A DNA stretch of 64,000 bases from Nocardioides xinjiangensis. GTDB taxonomy: Bacteria; Actinomycetota; Actinomycetes; Propionibacteriales; Nocardioidaceae. The position numbers and the translations under genes are program-made. The notes under the pieces were generated by a model. The model did no database searches and had not been told where the DNA came from. It saw only the letters and a list, made by a program, of their open reading frames with translations. Of the stretch, positions 1 through 8,151 are shown in pieces; the first letter of the stretch is position 1, and the number at the start of each line of letters is the position of its first letter. Where the stretch lies: the NCBI RefSeq assembly GCF_017916455.1, contig NZ_JAFMSY010000004.1, forward strand, positions 1-64,000. Direction: 5' to 3'.

Positions 1-233
1 AGCGGGCAGCCGTCGCCGGCGATGGGCTCCTCGTGCTCGCACGACGGCACGGTGAACGTCGCGGCGGAGTGGATCGACTCCGGCGGGTGGAGGTCGGCCC
101 ACCGGGCCGCGAGGTCGAGCTGGTCGGCAGCTGCGCGGTTCTCGGCCGCGCGGCGCTCGCGGACCGCGGACAGCAGCTCGGCGGCGGTGAGGTCCTCCAC
201 CTCAGCCTCGGATGCCGCCAACCGCTCGATCAT
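1..233 (-). CDS. DUF222/HNH endonuclease-type protein, N-terminal part (runs off left edge)
   Basis: The 77 visible residues start MIERLAASEAEVEDLTAAEL and continue with an acidic/alanine-rich helix, the stretch AARWADLHPP, and a loop ending in IAGDGCPL. This N-terminal pattern is typical of the actinobacterial DUF222 proteins that end in an HNH nuclease domain (13E12-repeat type in mycobacteria). The nuclease domain itself lies outside the window, so catalytic residues cannot be checked. The ATG is chosen because a TAGAAT -10 box ends 7 bases before it, which suggests a leaderless mRNA, and no Shine-Dalgarno is visible. The start codon also lies inside a near-perfect LexA-type box. Family assignment is from memory of such sequences; the biological role of the family is poorly known. 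Confidence 0.7.
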   Translation of the reverse strand, partial: MIERLAASEAEVEDLTAAELLSAVRERRAAENRAAADQLDLAARWADLHPPESIHSAATFTVPSCEHEEPIAGDGCP

Positions 234-246
234 GTGTTCGATTCTA
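226..246 (-). promoter_or_regulatory. LexA (SOS) box-like palindrome overlapping -10 and start codon of the DUF222/HNH gene
   Basis: On the plus strand positions 226-241 read TCGATCATGTGTTCGA. The actinobacterial/mycobacterial SOS box is TCGAAC-N4-GTTCGA, so 11 of the 12 defined bases match. The box covers the start codon and touches a TAGAAT -10 hexamer (246..241 on the minus strand), where a bound repressor would block initiation. Members of the 13E12 family are known LexA targets in Mycobacterium tuberculosis, which supports the reading. LexA binding here is inferred. Confidence 0.6.
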
Positions 247-275
247 GGTGCCGCCACCGACAGCGGTCATGTCCT

Positions 276-300
276 CGGCGACGTCTGTGGAACGTCGCCG
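276..300 (-). terminator. Hairpin downstream of rarD, possible terminator
   Basis: Perfect 9-bp arms (CGGCGACGT / ACGTCGCCG) are separated by 7 bases, about 55 bases after the rarD stop codon. There is no U-tract, which is common for actinobacterial terminators, so function is uncertain. Confidence 0.4.
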
Positions 301-354
301 CGCCCGCCCCTCGTCGGCTGCTTCGCCCACTGGACGGCGCGCCAGGGCTCGCCC

Positions 355-1263
355 TCAGCAGGCGCTCGCCTGCGCCACCAGGCGCAGCTGGCGGCGGCGG
401 TGGTTGACCGCCTCCACGGTGAAGATCGCGAGCGCGACCCACACCAGCCCGAAGCCGATCCAGCGACTGGCGGGCATGGGCTCGTGGAACACCAGGAGGC
501 CGAGGGCGAACTGGATCGTCGGCGCGAGGTACTGCAGCAGGCCCAGCGACACCATCGACACGCGGATCGCGGCCGCACCGAAGAGCATGAGCGGGACCGC
601 GGTGATGATGCCGGTGGTGGTGATCAGCAGCGCGTGCCCCACGCCGTGGCTGCCGAAGTTCGACCGCCCGTCGGCGACCAGCCACAGCACGTACGCCGCC
701 GCGACCGGCGCCAGGACCAGGGTCTCGAGCGTGATGCTCTCGACCGCGTCGACGGCCGCCTGCTTCTTGAGCAGGCCGTAGGTCCCGAAGCTGAAGGCGA
801 GCACGAGCGCGACCCACGGCGGTCGTCCGTAGTCGAGGGCGAGGACGACGACCGCGACGAACGCGATCGCCATCGCCGTCCACTGGAGGCGGCGGAGCCG
901 CTCGCCGAGGACCAGGACGCCCATGAGCACGGTGACCAGGGGGTTGATGAAGTAGCCGAGCGACGTCTCGACGACGCGGCCGTTGTTGACGCCCCAGATG
1001 TAGCCGCCCCAGTTGACCGAGATCACGACGGCCGCGCCACTGATCAGCAGCACCTTCCGGCGATCGCGCAGCACCGACCGGAGCTGGCCGACGCGTCGCC
1101 ACAGGACCAGGACGAGCGCCATCGTCACGAGCGACCAGAGGATCCGGTGCGCCAGCAGCTCGATGGCCCCGGCCGGCTCCAAGATCGTCCAGTAGAGCGG
1201 GAAGACACCCCAGAGGACGTAGGCCAGGGCGCCGACGATCAGTCCGCGACGGCTATCTGGCAC
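355..1263 (-). CDS. rarD: RarD-type EamA/DMT family transporter
   Basis: This 302-residue integral membrane protein begins PDSRRGLIVGALAYVLWGVF and has about ten hydrophobic helices. It carries the RarD features YVLWGVFPLYW near the N-terminus, the SVNWGGYIWGVNNG loop and SLGYFINPLVTVLMG. RarD proteins belong to the drug/metabolite transporter superfamily; their substrates are mostly unproven. Length fits the family. The GTG start is supported by a TAGACT -10 hexamer ending 6 bases upstream, so the mRNA is probably leaderless. The gene is transcribed alone, divergently from the small secreted protein on the right. Confidence 0.88.
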   Translation of the reverse strand: MPDSRRGLIVGALAYVLWGVFPLYWTILEPAGAIELLAHRILWSLVTMALVLVLWRRVGQLRSVLRDRRKVLLISGAAVVISVNWGGYIWGVNNGRVVETSLGYFINPLVTVLMGVLVLGERLRRLQWTAMAIAFVAVVVLALDYGRPPWVALVLAFSFGTYGLLKKQAAVDAVESITLETLVLAPVAAAYVLWLVADGRSNFGSHGVGHALLITTTGIITAVPLMLFGAAAIRVSMVSLGLLQYLAPTIQFALGLLVFHEPMPASRWIGFGLVWVALAIFTVEAVNHRRRQLRLVAQASAC

Positions 1264-1356
1264 TCCGGGAGTCTAGGGCCGCGTCCTCGCCTACGATGGA
1301 GCGGTCCCGGGGTTGGGACCCGGGACCCAGTCATCGTCTCTCGAGGGGGAAACACC

Positions 1357-1764
1357 ATGCGGACCTTCCGCGTCCTGGCGGCGTTCGTCGCCGCGCTGCT
1401 CGTCTCCGGTGCGCTCAGCACGGGCGCCACAGCCGGCTCGCTGCCCAAGCGCATCATCGACGAGGTCCCGCCGGCCACCAAGCAGGTCTCCTACAACGCC
1501 TTCAAGCTCAAGGGCACGGTCATGGAGCCGCAGGTCGACGGCACCCTGCTGCCGTACGCCAACCAGAAGGTGAAGATCCTCAAGAAGAAGTGCGGCAGCT
1601 GCAAGTGGAAGACGGTCAAGAAGATCAAGACCAACGACGCCGGCGTGTTCAAGACCCGCATCTACGCCCCGGAGAAGGGCCGCTGGAAGTGGCGCTCGAA
1701 GGTCGACCACTCCAACGGCTACGGCAACACCAAGGGCCGGGTCTGGACGCTCTACTTCCGCTGA
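1357..1764 (+). CDS. Small secreted basic protein of unknown function
   Basis: The 135-residue product has a clear Sec signal peptide (MRTFRVLAAFVAALLVSGAL, small residues ending near ATAG). The mature part is lysine-rich, with a C-G-S-C pair inside KKKCGSCKWKTVKKIKT and a likely beta-rich fold ending GRVWTLYFR. The ATG is preceded by a good Shine-Dalgarno (GAGGGGGA, 6-7 bases away). A TACGAT hexamer at 1291-1296 is a possible -10, so unlike several neighbours this gene would have a leader. I recognise no enzyme motif. The repeated K-V/K-I-K strands resemble secreted Ig-like domains, but this is only an impression. Confidence 0.75.
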   Translation: MRTFRVLAAFVAALLVSGALSTGATAGSLPKRIIDEVPPATKQVSYNAFKLKGTVMEPQVDGTLLPYANQKVKILKKKCGSCKWKTVKKIKTNDAGVFKTRIYAPEKGRWKWRSKVDHSNGYGNTKGRVWTLYFR

Positions 1765-1800
1765 GCGCCGCTCACCACCCCACCTGCATGACCTCGACGA

Positions 1801-2913
1801 TCAGATGATCGTCCAGGTGTCGCCACCGCCGATCAGCGCCGCCAGACGAGCGGCGCGGTCGGCGGTGGCGTCGTCTCCGGCGCCGATCGCCGACGTGGTG
1901 GAACCCATGGCGGTGGCCACCTGCTGGCGGGCCTGGTCGTCATACGTCGGGCGCTCGACCTGCCGGAAGATGCCGATCGGCGAGGTGTTCAGGTAGCCCG
2001 CGTCGGTGAGGCGGGAGATCGCGAACGCCATCGTCGGGTCGGGGTTGTGCGCGTCGTGCACGAGGATGTCGGCCGCGTCCACGTCGGCGGTGGCGACGAC
2101 CGTGACGCCCCCGCTCGCGGCGTCGCGCACCAGCGCCTTGGAGCCGTCGACGCCGAAGGTGATCGGCTGGCCGTGGACGAGCGGGATGATCGCGTCCGCC
2201 CGCGTGTCGGGGGACTTGATCGCGTCGAACGCGCCGTCGTTGAAGATCGGGCAGTTCTGGTAGATCTCGACCAGCGACGTGCCGCGGTGCGCGGCCGCGG
2301 CGGCCAGCACGCTGGTGAGGTGCTTGCGGTCGGAGTCGATGGTCCGGGCCACGAACGACGCCTCGGCGCCCAGGGCGAGCGACACCGGGTTGAACGGGTG
2401 GTCCAGCGAGCCCATCGGCGTCGACTTGGTGACCTTGCCGGTCTCCGACGTGGGGGAGTACTGACCCTTGGTGAGCCCGTAGATCCGGTTGTTGAACAGC
2501 AGGATCGTCATGTTGACGTTGCGGCGCAGCGCGTGGATCAGGTGGTTGCCGCCGATCGAGAGGGCGTCGCCGTCGCCGGTGACGACCCAGACCGAGAGGT
2601 CCTCACGGGCCGTCGCGATGCCGGTCGCGATCGACGGCGCGCGGCCGTGGATCGAGTGCATGCCGTAGGTGTCGAGGTAGTAGGGGAACCTCGAGGAGCA
2701 GCCGATGCCCGAGACGAAGACGATGTTCTCGCGCCGCAGGCCGAGGTCGGGCAGGAAGGACTGCACGGCCTTCAGCACGGCGTAGTCACCGCAGCCCGGG
2801 CACCAGCGCACCTCCTGGTCGGAGGTGAAGTCCTTGCCGGTCTGCGGCTGGTCGGCCGCCGGCACCAGCTCGGTGCCGGAGCGGAGGCCGGGGAGGCCGA
2901 GGTCGGTCGTCAT
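1801..2913 (-). CDS. korB: 2-oxoacid:ferredoxin oxidoreductase subunit beta (KorB-like)
   Basis: The 370-residue thiamine-diphosphate-binding subunit works with KorA to interconvert a 2-oxoacid (probably 2-oxoglutarate) plus CoA with the acyl-CoA, CO2 and reduced ferredoxin. Visible motifs are CPGCGDY at about 38-44, GIGCSSRFPYY at 69-79, and the TPP/Mg motif from GDGDALSIGGNH to NNRIYGLTKGQ at about 113-151. No ferredoxin-type 4Fe-4S domain is present. Its ATG overlaps the korA stop by one base (TGATG), so the two are translationally coupled. The fused-alpha arrangement matches the mycobacterial KorAB type; substrate choice cannot be read from sequence. Confidence 0.92.
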   Translation of the reverse strand: MTTDLGLPGLRSGTELVPAADQPQTGKDFTSDQEVRWCPGCGDYAVLKAVQSFLPDLGLRRENIVFVSGIGCSSRFPYYLDTYGMHSIHGRAPSIATGIATAREDLSVWVVTGDGDALSIGGNHLIHALRRNVNMTILLFNNRIYGLTKGQYSPTSETGKVTKSTPMGSLDHPFNPVSLALGAEASFVARTIDSDRKHLTSVLAAAAAHRGTSLVEIYQNCPIFNDGAFDAIKSPDTRADAIIPLVHGQPITFGVDGSKALVRDAASGGVTVVATADVDAADILVHDAHNPDPTMAFAISRLTDAGYLNTSPIGIFRQVERPTYDDQARQQVATAMGSTTSAIGAGDDATADRAARLAALIGGGDTWTII

Positions 2914-4838
2914 CAGATGTGCTCCTTCTGGCTGGGCTCGCCCCACACGCCCAGGTCGATCTCGGTGCCCTCGGCCTGGCCCACCAGCTCGCCGATCGCG
3001 TGGGCGAGCTCGGTGGCCTTGAGGGGCAGTCCGCGGACGTGGTTGTAGCCGACGGCGTCGACGAGGTACTTCGCGCGCAGCAACAGCGAGAGCTGGCCGA
3101 GGTTCATCTCCGGCACGAGCACCTTGTCGTAGCGCTTGAGGACCTCGCCGAGGTTGCTCGGGAAGGGGTTGAGGTGGCGCAGGTGCGCCTGGGCGACGTG
3201 GTAGCCGGCCTTGCGCACGCGGCGCACGCCGGCGCCGATCGGGCCGTAGGTCGACCCCCAGCCGAGGACGAGCACCTTCGCCTCGCCCGACGGGTCGTCG
3301 ACCTCGACCAGTGGGATCGAGTCGGCGATGCGGTCGACCTTGGCCTGGCGGGTGCGGACCATAAAGTCGTGGTTGCCGGGGTCGTAGGAGATGTTCCCGT
3401 GGCCGTCGCCCTTCTCGAGACCGCCGATGCGGTGCTCGAGGCCAGGCGTGCCGGGGATGGCCCACGGGCGGGCCAACGTCTGCTCGTCGCGCAGGTAGGG
3501 CCAGAACTCGGCCTCGTCACCCTCGCCGTGGTTCTTCTCGGTCGCGAAGGCCGGGTCGATCACGGGGAGCTCGTCGATCGCCGGCACCCGCCACGGCTCG
3601 GAGCCGTTGGCGAGGTAGCCGTCGGAGAGCAGCAGCACCGGCGTGCGGTAGGTGACGGCGATCCGGGTCGCCTCCACCGCTGCGGCGAAGCAGTCGCCGG
3701 GCGACTGCGGCGCCACGATCGGCACCGGCGCCTCGCCGTTGCGCCCGTACATCGCCTGGAGCAGGTCTGCCTGCTCGGTCTTGGTCGGCAGCCCGGTCGA
3801 GGGTCCGCCGCGCTGGACGTCGACGACCACGAGCGGCAGCTCGGTCATCACCGCGAGGCCGATCGCCTCAGACTTCAGCGCCACGCCCGGGCCCGAGGTG
3901 GACGTCACGCCGAGGTGCCCGGCGTACGACGCGCCGATCGCCGCGCCGACGCCGGCGATCTCGTCCTCGGCCTGGAACGTCGTCACGCCGAAGGACTTGT
4001 GCTTCGAGAGCTCGTGCAGGATGTCGGAGGCCGGGGTGATCGGGTAGGTGCCGAGGAACACCGGGAGCCCGGACTGCACGCCGCCGGCGACGAGGCCGTA
4101 GGCCAGCGCCAGGTTGCCGGTGATGTTGCGGTAGGTGCCGGGCGGGAGGGTGGCCGGCTTGATCTCGTACTGGATCGCGAAGGCCTCGGTCGTCTCCCCG
4201 AAGTTCCACCCGGCCTTGAAGGCCGCCACGTTGGCGTCGCGGATGTCGGGGACCTTGGCGAAGCGCTTCGCCAAGAAGGTGGTCGTCGGGTCCGTCGGCC
4301 GGCCGTACATCCACGACAGCAGCCCCAGGGCGAACATGTTCTTCGCGCGGGCGGCGTCCTTGCGGGAGAGGCCGAACTCCTTGACGGCCGCGACGGTCAT
4401 GCCGGTGAGGTCGACGGTGTGCACGGCGTAGTCGGCCAGGTCGTTGCCGTCGAGCGGGTTCTGCTCGTAGCCGGCCTTGGTGAGGTTGCGCGCGGTGAAG
4501 TCGTGGGTGTCGACGATGATCGTCGCGCCCTTGTGGAGGTCGCCGAGGTTGGCCCGCAGGGCGGCCGGGTTCATCGCGACGAGCACGTCGGGGGCGTCGC
4601 CGGCGGTGAGGATGTCGTGGTCGGCGAAGTGCACCTGGAACGACGAGACGCCGGGCAGCGTCCCCTGGGGCGCGCGGATCTCGGCGGGGAAGTTCGGCAG
4701 GGTCACGAGGTCGTTGCCGAAGGCGGCGGTCTCCTGGGTGAACCGGTCGCCGGTGAGCTGCATGCCGTCACCGCTGTCACCGGCGAACCGGATGACGACG
4801 CGGTCGAGCTGCTTGACCTCTTTCTGGGGTGCTACCAC
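2913..4838 (-). CDS. korA: 2-oxoacid:ferredoxin oxidoreductase subunit alpha with fused gamma domain (KorA-like)
   Basis: The product is about 641 residues. An N-terminal gamma-type domain opens with DRVVIRFAGDSGDGMQLTGD (about 12-31). The alpha/PFOR domain follows, with NLALAYGLVAGGVQSGLPVF, the GTYPITPASDILHELSKH motif and the TSTSGPGVALKSEAIGLAV segment. The C-terminal third (DSIPLVEVDD, VLVLGWGSTYG) is the transketolase-C-like part. Fusion of gamma and alpha is the actinobacterial form. I chose the GTG that gives MVAPQKEVKQLDRV; a TTG three codons upstream is possible and a TATCGT hexamer just above suggests a short or absent leader. It is first in the korA-korB operon. Confidence 0.9.
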   Translation of the reverse strand: MVAPQKEVKQLDRVVIRFAGDSGDGMQLTGDRFTQETAAFGNDLVTLPNFPAEIRAPQGTLPGVSSFQVHFADHDILTAGDAPDVLVAMNPAALRANLGDLHKGATIIVDTHDFTARNLTKAGYEQNPLDGNDLADYAVHTVDLTGMTVAAVKEFGLSRKDAARAKNMFALGLLSWMYGRPTDPTTTFLAKRFAKVPDIRDANVAAFKAGWNFGETTEAFAIQYEIKPATLPPGTYRNITGNLALAYGLVAGGVQSGLPVFLGTYPITPASDILHELSKHKSFGVTTFQAEDEIAGVGAAIGASYAGHLGVTSTSGPGVALKSEAIGLAVMTELPLVVVDVQRGGPSTGLPTKTEQADLLQAMYGRNGEAPVPIVAPQSPGDCFAAAVEATRIAVTYRTPVLLLSDGYLANGSEPWRVPAIDELPVIDPAFATEKNHGEGDEAEFWPYLRDEQTLARPWAIPGTPGLEHRIGGLEKGDGHGNISYDPGNHDFMVRTRQAKVDRIADSIPLVEVDDPSGEAKVLVLGWGSTYGPIGAGVRRVRKAGYHVAQAHLRHLNPFPSNLGEVLKRYDKVLVPEMNLGQLSLLLRAKYLVDAVGYNHVRGLPLKATELAHAIGELVGQAEGTEIDLGVWGEPSQKEHI

Positions 4839-4983
4839 AAGGATCAACGATAGCCGCCGCTCCCGCGCCGATCCCGTCCTCCTGACCCGTGGGACGCGCA
4901 CTCCCGCGTGGCGTGTGACAGGCATCATGCGCGGTGCGCGCGCAGCGCCGTCCGCTGGCTGCGCCTCCGTCCGGGCGCGACGG

Positions 4984-5069
4984 TTTGCAATCCCCCGCTC
5001 AAGCGGGGGATTGCGAACTTCCGGGGGCGTGCAGACCCCAGCAAGTTCGCAGAACCCTCGGCAAGTTCG
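4984..5069. repeat. Structured intergenic repeat: hairpin plus tandem and inverted GAACTT/AAGTTC units
   Basis: Within the 505-bp spacer (4839-5343) between two divergent genes lies a dense repeat. Positions 4987-4999 and 5002-5014 form a perfect 13-bp inverted repeat (GCAATCCCCCGCT) with only two bases between. GCGAACTT at 5013-5020 pairs with AAGTTCGC at 5043-5050, with a GGGG/CCCC inner match. CAGACCCCAGCAAGTTCG (5032-5049) is followed directly by the related CAGAACCCTCGGCAAGTTCG (5050-5069). Both neighbouring genes point away, so this is not a terminator. It looks like a dispersed intergenic element. I see no gene in the rest of the spacer. Confidence 0.6.
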
Positions 5070-5302
5070 GCCCGTGCGCGCCCGTACCTACCCGGTCGTA
5101 CGGCGGCGTGGCGTCCTGAGCGGACTGCCGGACGTCGTCGCCCGACGCTCCGGCGCCGCGGTTGCCAATGCCACGAGCGGGGTGCCGCTCGGCGCGGCCG
5201 CCCGTCACCAGCCGGCCGGCCTGACTGCGAACGCAGCCCGTCGCGACACGCGCGGGACGACTTCCGGACCAATGTCAGCCAGCCTCATAAAGTCATGTAT
5301 GT

Positions 5303-5337
5303 TACTCGACATTGCTCCCGATCTAGAAAGTCGAGTA
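5303..5337 (+). promoter_or_regulatory. Operator-like inverted repeat in front of the sulfate importer operon
   Basis: TACTCGAC (5303-5310) and GTCGAGTA (5330-5337) are perfect 8-bp inverted arms 19 bases apart; the second ends 6 bases before the sbp ATG. A TATGTT hexamer (5298-5303) just before the first arm could be the -10. The region is AT-richer than its surroundings, as promoters here tend to be. Arms two helical turns apart would suit a dimeric sulfur regulator, but which one is not known. Confidence 0.45.
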
Positions 5338-5343
5338 CCCCTC

Positions 5344-6381
5344 ATGCAGAACCGTTCACGTGCCGCTCTCGCGGCTGCTCTGGTCGGGGCCCTGGCCCTG
5401 TCCGCCTGCGCGCCCGGTGGCGCAAGCGGCGCTGACGAGGACGCGGCCAACACCATCCACATCGTCGGTTTCGCCGTTCCCGAGGCCGCGAACAAGAACA
5501 TCGCCACGGAGTTCGCCAAGACGCCCGAGGGCGAGGGCGTGACGTTCCAGACCTCCTACGGTCCCTCGGGCGACCAGAGCCGCGCGGTCGCCGCCGGGCT
5601 GAAGGCCGACTACGTCCACTTCTCGGTGCCCACCGACGTCACCCGGCTCGTCGACGAGGGCCTGGTCGCCGAGGACTGGGACGCCGGCGAGAACAAGGGC
5701 GTCGTGTCGCGCTCCGTCGTGGTCTTCGGGGTCCGCGACGGCAACCCGAAGAACATCAGGACGTGGGCCGACCTGGTCAAGCCGGGCGTCGAGATCGTCA
5801 CCCCGAACCCGGCCTCCTCGGGCGCCGCCCGCTGGAACGCGCTCGCCGCCTACGGACAGGTGATCAGCGACGGCGGCACGGAGGAGGAGGCCACCGAGTA
5901 CGTCGACAAGTTCTTCGAGAACGTCGTCTCGCTCCCCGGCAGCGGCCGCGACGCGACCACGGCGTTCCTCGGCGGCACCGGTGACGTGCTCATGGCCTAC
6001 GAGAACGAGGCCATCCTCGCGGCGCAGAACGACGAGCGCTTCGAGTACATCATCCCGGACACGTCGCTGCTCATCGAGAACGCGGGCGCCATCCTCGAGG
6101 ACGCCTCGGAGCCGTCGCAGGCCTGGCTGGACTTCGTCCTCTCCGACGAGGGGCAGAAGCAGTTCGCGCTGACCGGCTTCCGTCCGATCCGTGACGACGT
6201 CGACTACGGCGGCACGGTCGAGGGCGCGGCCGACCCGAGCAACCCGTTCCCGCCCGTGAAGACGCTGCTCACGGTCGACGAGGACTTCGGCGGCTGGGAC
6301 GAGGTGTCCACGAAGTTCTTCGACGAGGAGGACGGCCTGATCTTCCAGGCGATCCTCGGCGCCGGTCTCTCCCTCGAGTGA
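5344..6381 (+). CDS. sbp: Sulfate-binding lipoprotein of sulfate ABC importer
   Basis: The 345-residue substrate-binding protein has a lipoprotein signal (MQNRSRAALAAALVGALALS followed by AC; lipobox LSAC, Cys22), so it should be anchored outside the membrane. Sulfate-binding features include TSYGPSGDQSRAVAAGLKADYV, the W-A-D-L-V-K-P-G segment, ITPNPASSG-like TPNPASSGAARWNALAAYG, and LPGSGRDATTAFLGG. It captures sulfate (possibly thiosulfate) for CysTWA. It heads the operon; cysT starts 16 bases after its stop. The Shine-Dalgarno is weak (GTCGAG/GAAAG region). Confidence 0.9.
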   Translation: MQNRSRAALAAALVGALALSACAPGGASGADEDAANTIHIVGFAVPEAANKNIATEFAKTPEGEGVTFQTSYGPSGDQSRAVAAGLKADYVHFSVPTDVTRLVDEGLVAEDWDAGENKGVVSRSVVVFGVRDGNPKNIRTWADLVKPGVEIVTPNPASSGAARWNALAAYGQVISDGGTEEEATEYVDKFFENVVSLPGSGRDATTAFLGGTGDVLMAYENEAILAAQNDERFEYIIPDTSLLIENAGAILEDASEPSQAWLDFVLSDEGQKQFALTGFRPIRDDVDYGGTVEGAADPSNPFPPVKTLLTVDEDFGGWDEVSTKFFDEEDGLIFQAILGAGLSLE

Positions 6382-6397
6382 TCCGACCCGTCACCGC

Positions 6398-7246
6398 ATG
6401 ACCTCCACCGAGATCGCCGCGGTCCGGCCGGCGAGGACTCCTCGCCGGTCGGGCCCGCGCTCCACGCTGACGCGGTCGTCGGGCCTCGGGCTCGGCATCG
6501 CCATGATCTGGTTCAGCGCGCTGGTCCTGATCCCCCTGGCGGCCGTCGTCGTCACGGCCGTCGACGGCGGCTGGGACGTCTTCTGGTCGACCGTGACCAA
6601 CGGTCAGACCGCCGCCGCTATCCGCCTCACCGTGCTCACCGCGGTCGGCGTCACCGCCGTCAACGTGGTGATGGGCCCGCTCATCGCCTGGGTCCTCGTG
6701 CGCGACCGCTTCTGGGGCAAGTCGGTGCTCGAGGTGATGATCGACATCCCCTTCGCCCTGCCGACGGTCGTCGCCGGCCTGGTGCTCCTGTCGCTCTACG
6801 GCCAGGACAGCCCGCTGGGCGTCGACGTCGCGAACACCCGGATGGCCGTCTTCCTGGCGTTCCTCTTCGTGACGCTGCCCTTCGTGGTCCGCATGGTCCA
6901 GCCGGTGCTCGAGGAGCTCGACCGCGACGTCGAGGAGGCCGCGGCCTCGCTCGGGGCCAGTCGGTTCACCACGTTCCGCCGCATCGTGCTGCCGAGCCTC
7001 GCGCCGGCCATCGCCGCCGGTGCCGCCCTGTCCTTCGCCCGCGGCGTCAGTGAGTACGGCTCGCTCGTGCTGCTGTCGGGCAACCTCCCCTTCAAGACCG
7101 AGGTCACGTCCGTGCGCATCCTGAGCAGCATCGAGAACGACAACGTCCCCGCGGCCGCCGCCGTCGCCACGGTGCTGCTGGCCATCTCGCTGGCCGTGAT
7201 CGTGCTGCTCGACGTCATCCAGAGGCGGGTGGCTGCCCGTGGCTGA
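6398..7246 (+). CDS. cysT: Sulfate ABC transporter permease CysT
   Basis: The 282-residue inner-membrane permease has about six helices and the binding-protein-dependent EAA loop EEAAASLGASRFTTFRRIVL (about residues 184-203), followed by PSLAPAIAAGAALSFARGVSEYGS, the usual CysT/CysU sequence that contacts CysA. An unusual charged N-terminal tail of about 30 residues precedes helix 1. The ATG at TCACCGCATG is the first reasonable start. Its stop overlaps the next gene by 8 bases (GTGGCTGA), implying coupled translation with cysW. Confidence 0.92.
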   Translation: MTSTEIAAVRPARTPRRSGPRSTLTRSSGLGLGIAMIWFSALVLIPLAAVVVTAVDGGWDVFWSTVTNGQTAAAIRLTVLTAVGVTAVNVVMGPLIAWVLVRDRFWGKSVLEVMIDIPFALPTVVAGLVLLSLYGQDSPLGVDVANTRMAVFLAFLFVTLPFVVRMVQPVLEELDRDVEEAAASLGASRFTTFRRIVLPSLAPAIAAGAALSFARGVSEYGSLVLLSGNLPFKTEVTSVRILSSIENDNVPAAAAVATVLLAISLAVIVLLDVIQRRVAARG

Positions 7247-8111
7247 CACCCTGGTCCACGCGGTGCCCGACCCGGCCCCCGTCGAGGAGCATCGGCGGGC
7301 CCCGCGGGTGCGCCGGACGCCCACGACGTACGTCCTCCGGTTCGTCGCGACCGCGTACCTGTTCCTCCTCGTCGCCTGGCCGGTCTCGCTGGTCGTGGTC
7401 AACACCTTCGACGACGGCTTCGGCTCGATCGGCTCGCTCCTGGCGGACCCCGACATGGTGGTCGCCCTCCAGCTGAGCGCGTACGTCGCCGTGTGGTCGG
7501 TGGTCATCAACACGCTCTTCGGCGTCGGCATCTCGCTGCTGCTGGTGCGCTACGAGTTCCCCGGCAAGCGGCTGCTCAACGCCCTGCTCGACATCCCGCT
7601 GTCGGTCTCGCCGATCGTGGTCGGCCTCGCGCTGGTCCTCGTCTACGGCGGACGCAACGGTTGGTTCGGCCCCACGCTGGCCGGGTGGGGGTTCCAGGTC
7701 ATCTTCTCCACCCCCGGCATCATCATGGCCACGACCTTCGTGGCGCTGCCGTTGATGATCCGGGAGATCGTGCCGGTGCTGGAGGAGGTCGGCATCGAGC
7801 AGGAGCAGGCCGCCGAGAGCCTCGGTGCGAGCGCCGCGCAGCGCTTCTGGCGCATCACCCTGCCCTCGATCAAGTGGGGCATCGTCTACGGCGTCGTGCT
7901 GACCCTGGCGCGCTCGCTCGGCGAGTTCGGCGCGGTGAAGGTGGTCTCGGGCAACGTGCTGGGCCAGACCCGCACCGCCACCTTGGCGGTCGAGGAGAAG
8001 TACCTCAACTTCGACCCGCAGGGTGCCTATGCGACCGCCTTCCTCCTCGCCATGGTGTCGGTCGCCTGCATCGTCGTCGTCGCCATCATCCGTCCCAAGA
8101 ACCACGCCTGA
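7239..8111 (+). CDS. cysW: Sulfate ABC transporter permease CysW
   Basis: The 290-residue permease has six hydrophobic helices and the EAA loop [20 protein letters not shown], followed by a characteristic [22 protein letters not shown] segment ([19 protein letters not shown]) diagnostic of CysW-type subunits. The helix-1 region is preceded by a 40-residue proline/arginine-rich cytosolic tail. The GTG start overlaps cysT, the usual arrangement in this operon. It pairs with CysT to form the sulfate channel. The neighbouring cysA starts 40 bases downstream. Confidence 0.92.
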   Translation: MADTLVHAVPDPAPVEEHRRAPRVRRTPTTYVLRFVATAYLFLLVAWPVSLVVVNTFDDGFGSIGSLLADPDMVVALQLSAYVAVWSVVINTLFGVGISLLLVRYEFPGKRLLNALLDIPLSVSPIVVGLALVLVYGGRNGWFGPTLAGWGFQVIFSTPGIIMATTFVALPLMIREIVPVLEEVGIEQEQAAESLGASAAQRFWRITLPSIKWGIVYGVVLTLARSLGEFGAVKVVSGNVLGQTRTATLAVEEKYLNFDPQGAYATAFLLAMVSVACIVVVAIIRPKNHA

Positions 8112-8151
8112 GCCACGCCTCGGGCCCACAGAACCCGCGAAAGGTCACCCC

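Noticed and set aside
1..233. The HNH-type gene as evidence of an intron, intein or mobile element
   Set aside because: The visible sequence is the DUF222 N-terminus of a normal chromosomal gene; no repeats, integrase or splice signals are next to it.
22..1764. A 580-residue plus-strand frame from the left edge to the small secreted protein
   Set aside because: Everything before the ATG at 1357 is antisense to the DUF222 gene and rarD; the signal peptide and Shine-Dalgarno define the real start.
4987..5014. The 13-bp hairpin as a transcription terminator
   Set aside because: It lies upstream of both flanking genes, which diverge, so no transcript ends there.
5031..5069. Tandem GCAAGTTCG units as a CRISPR array
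   Set aside because: Only two adjoining imperfect units with no spacers and no cas genes.
5070..5343. A small gene or riboswitch in the spacer before the sulfate operon
   Set aside because: No frame has a plausible start, Shine-Dalgarno and protein-like composition, and no known riboswitch core is visible.
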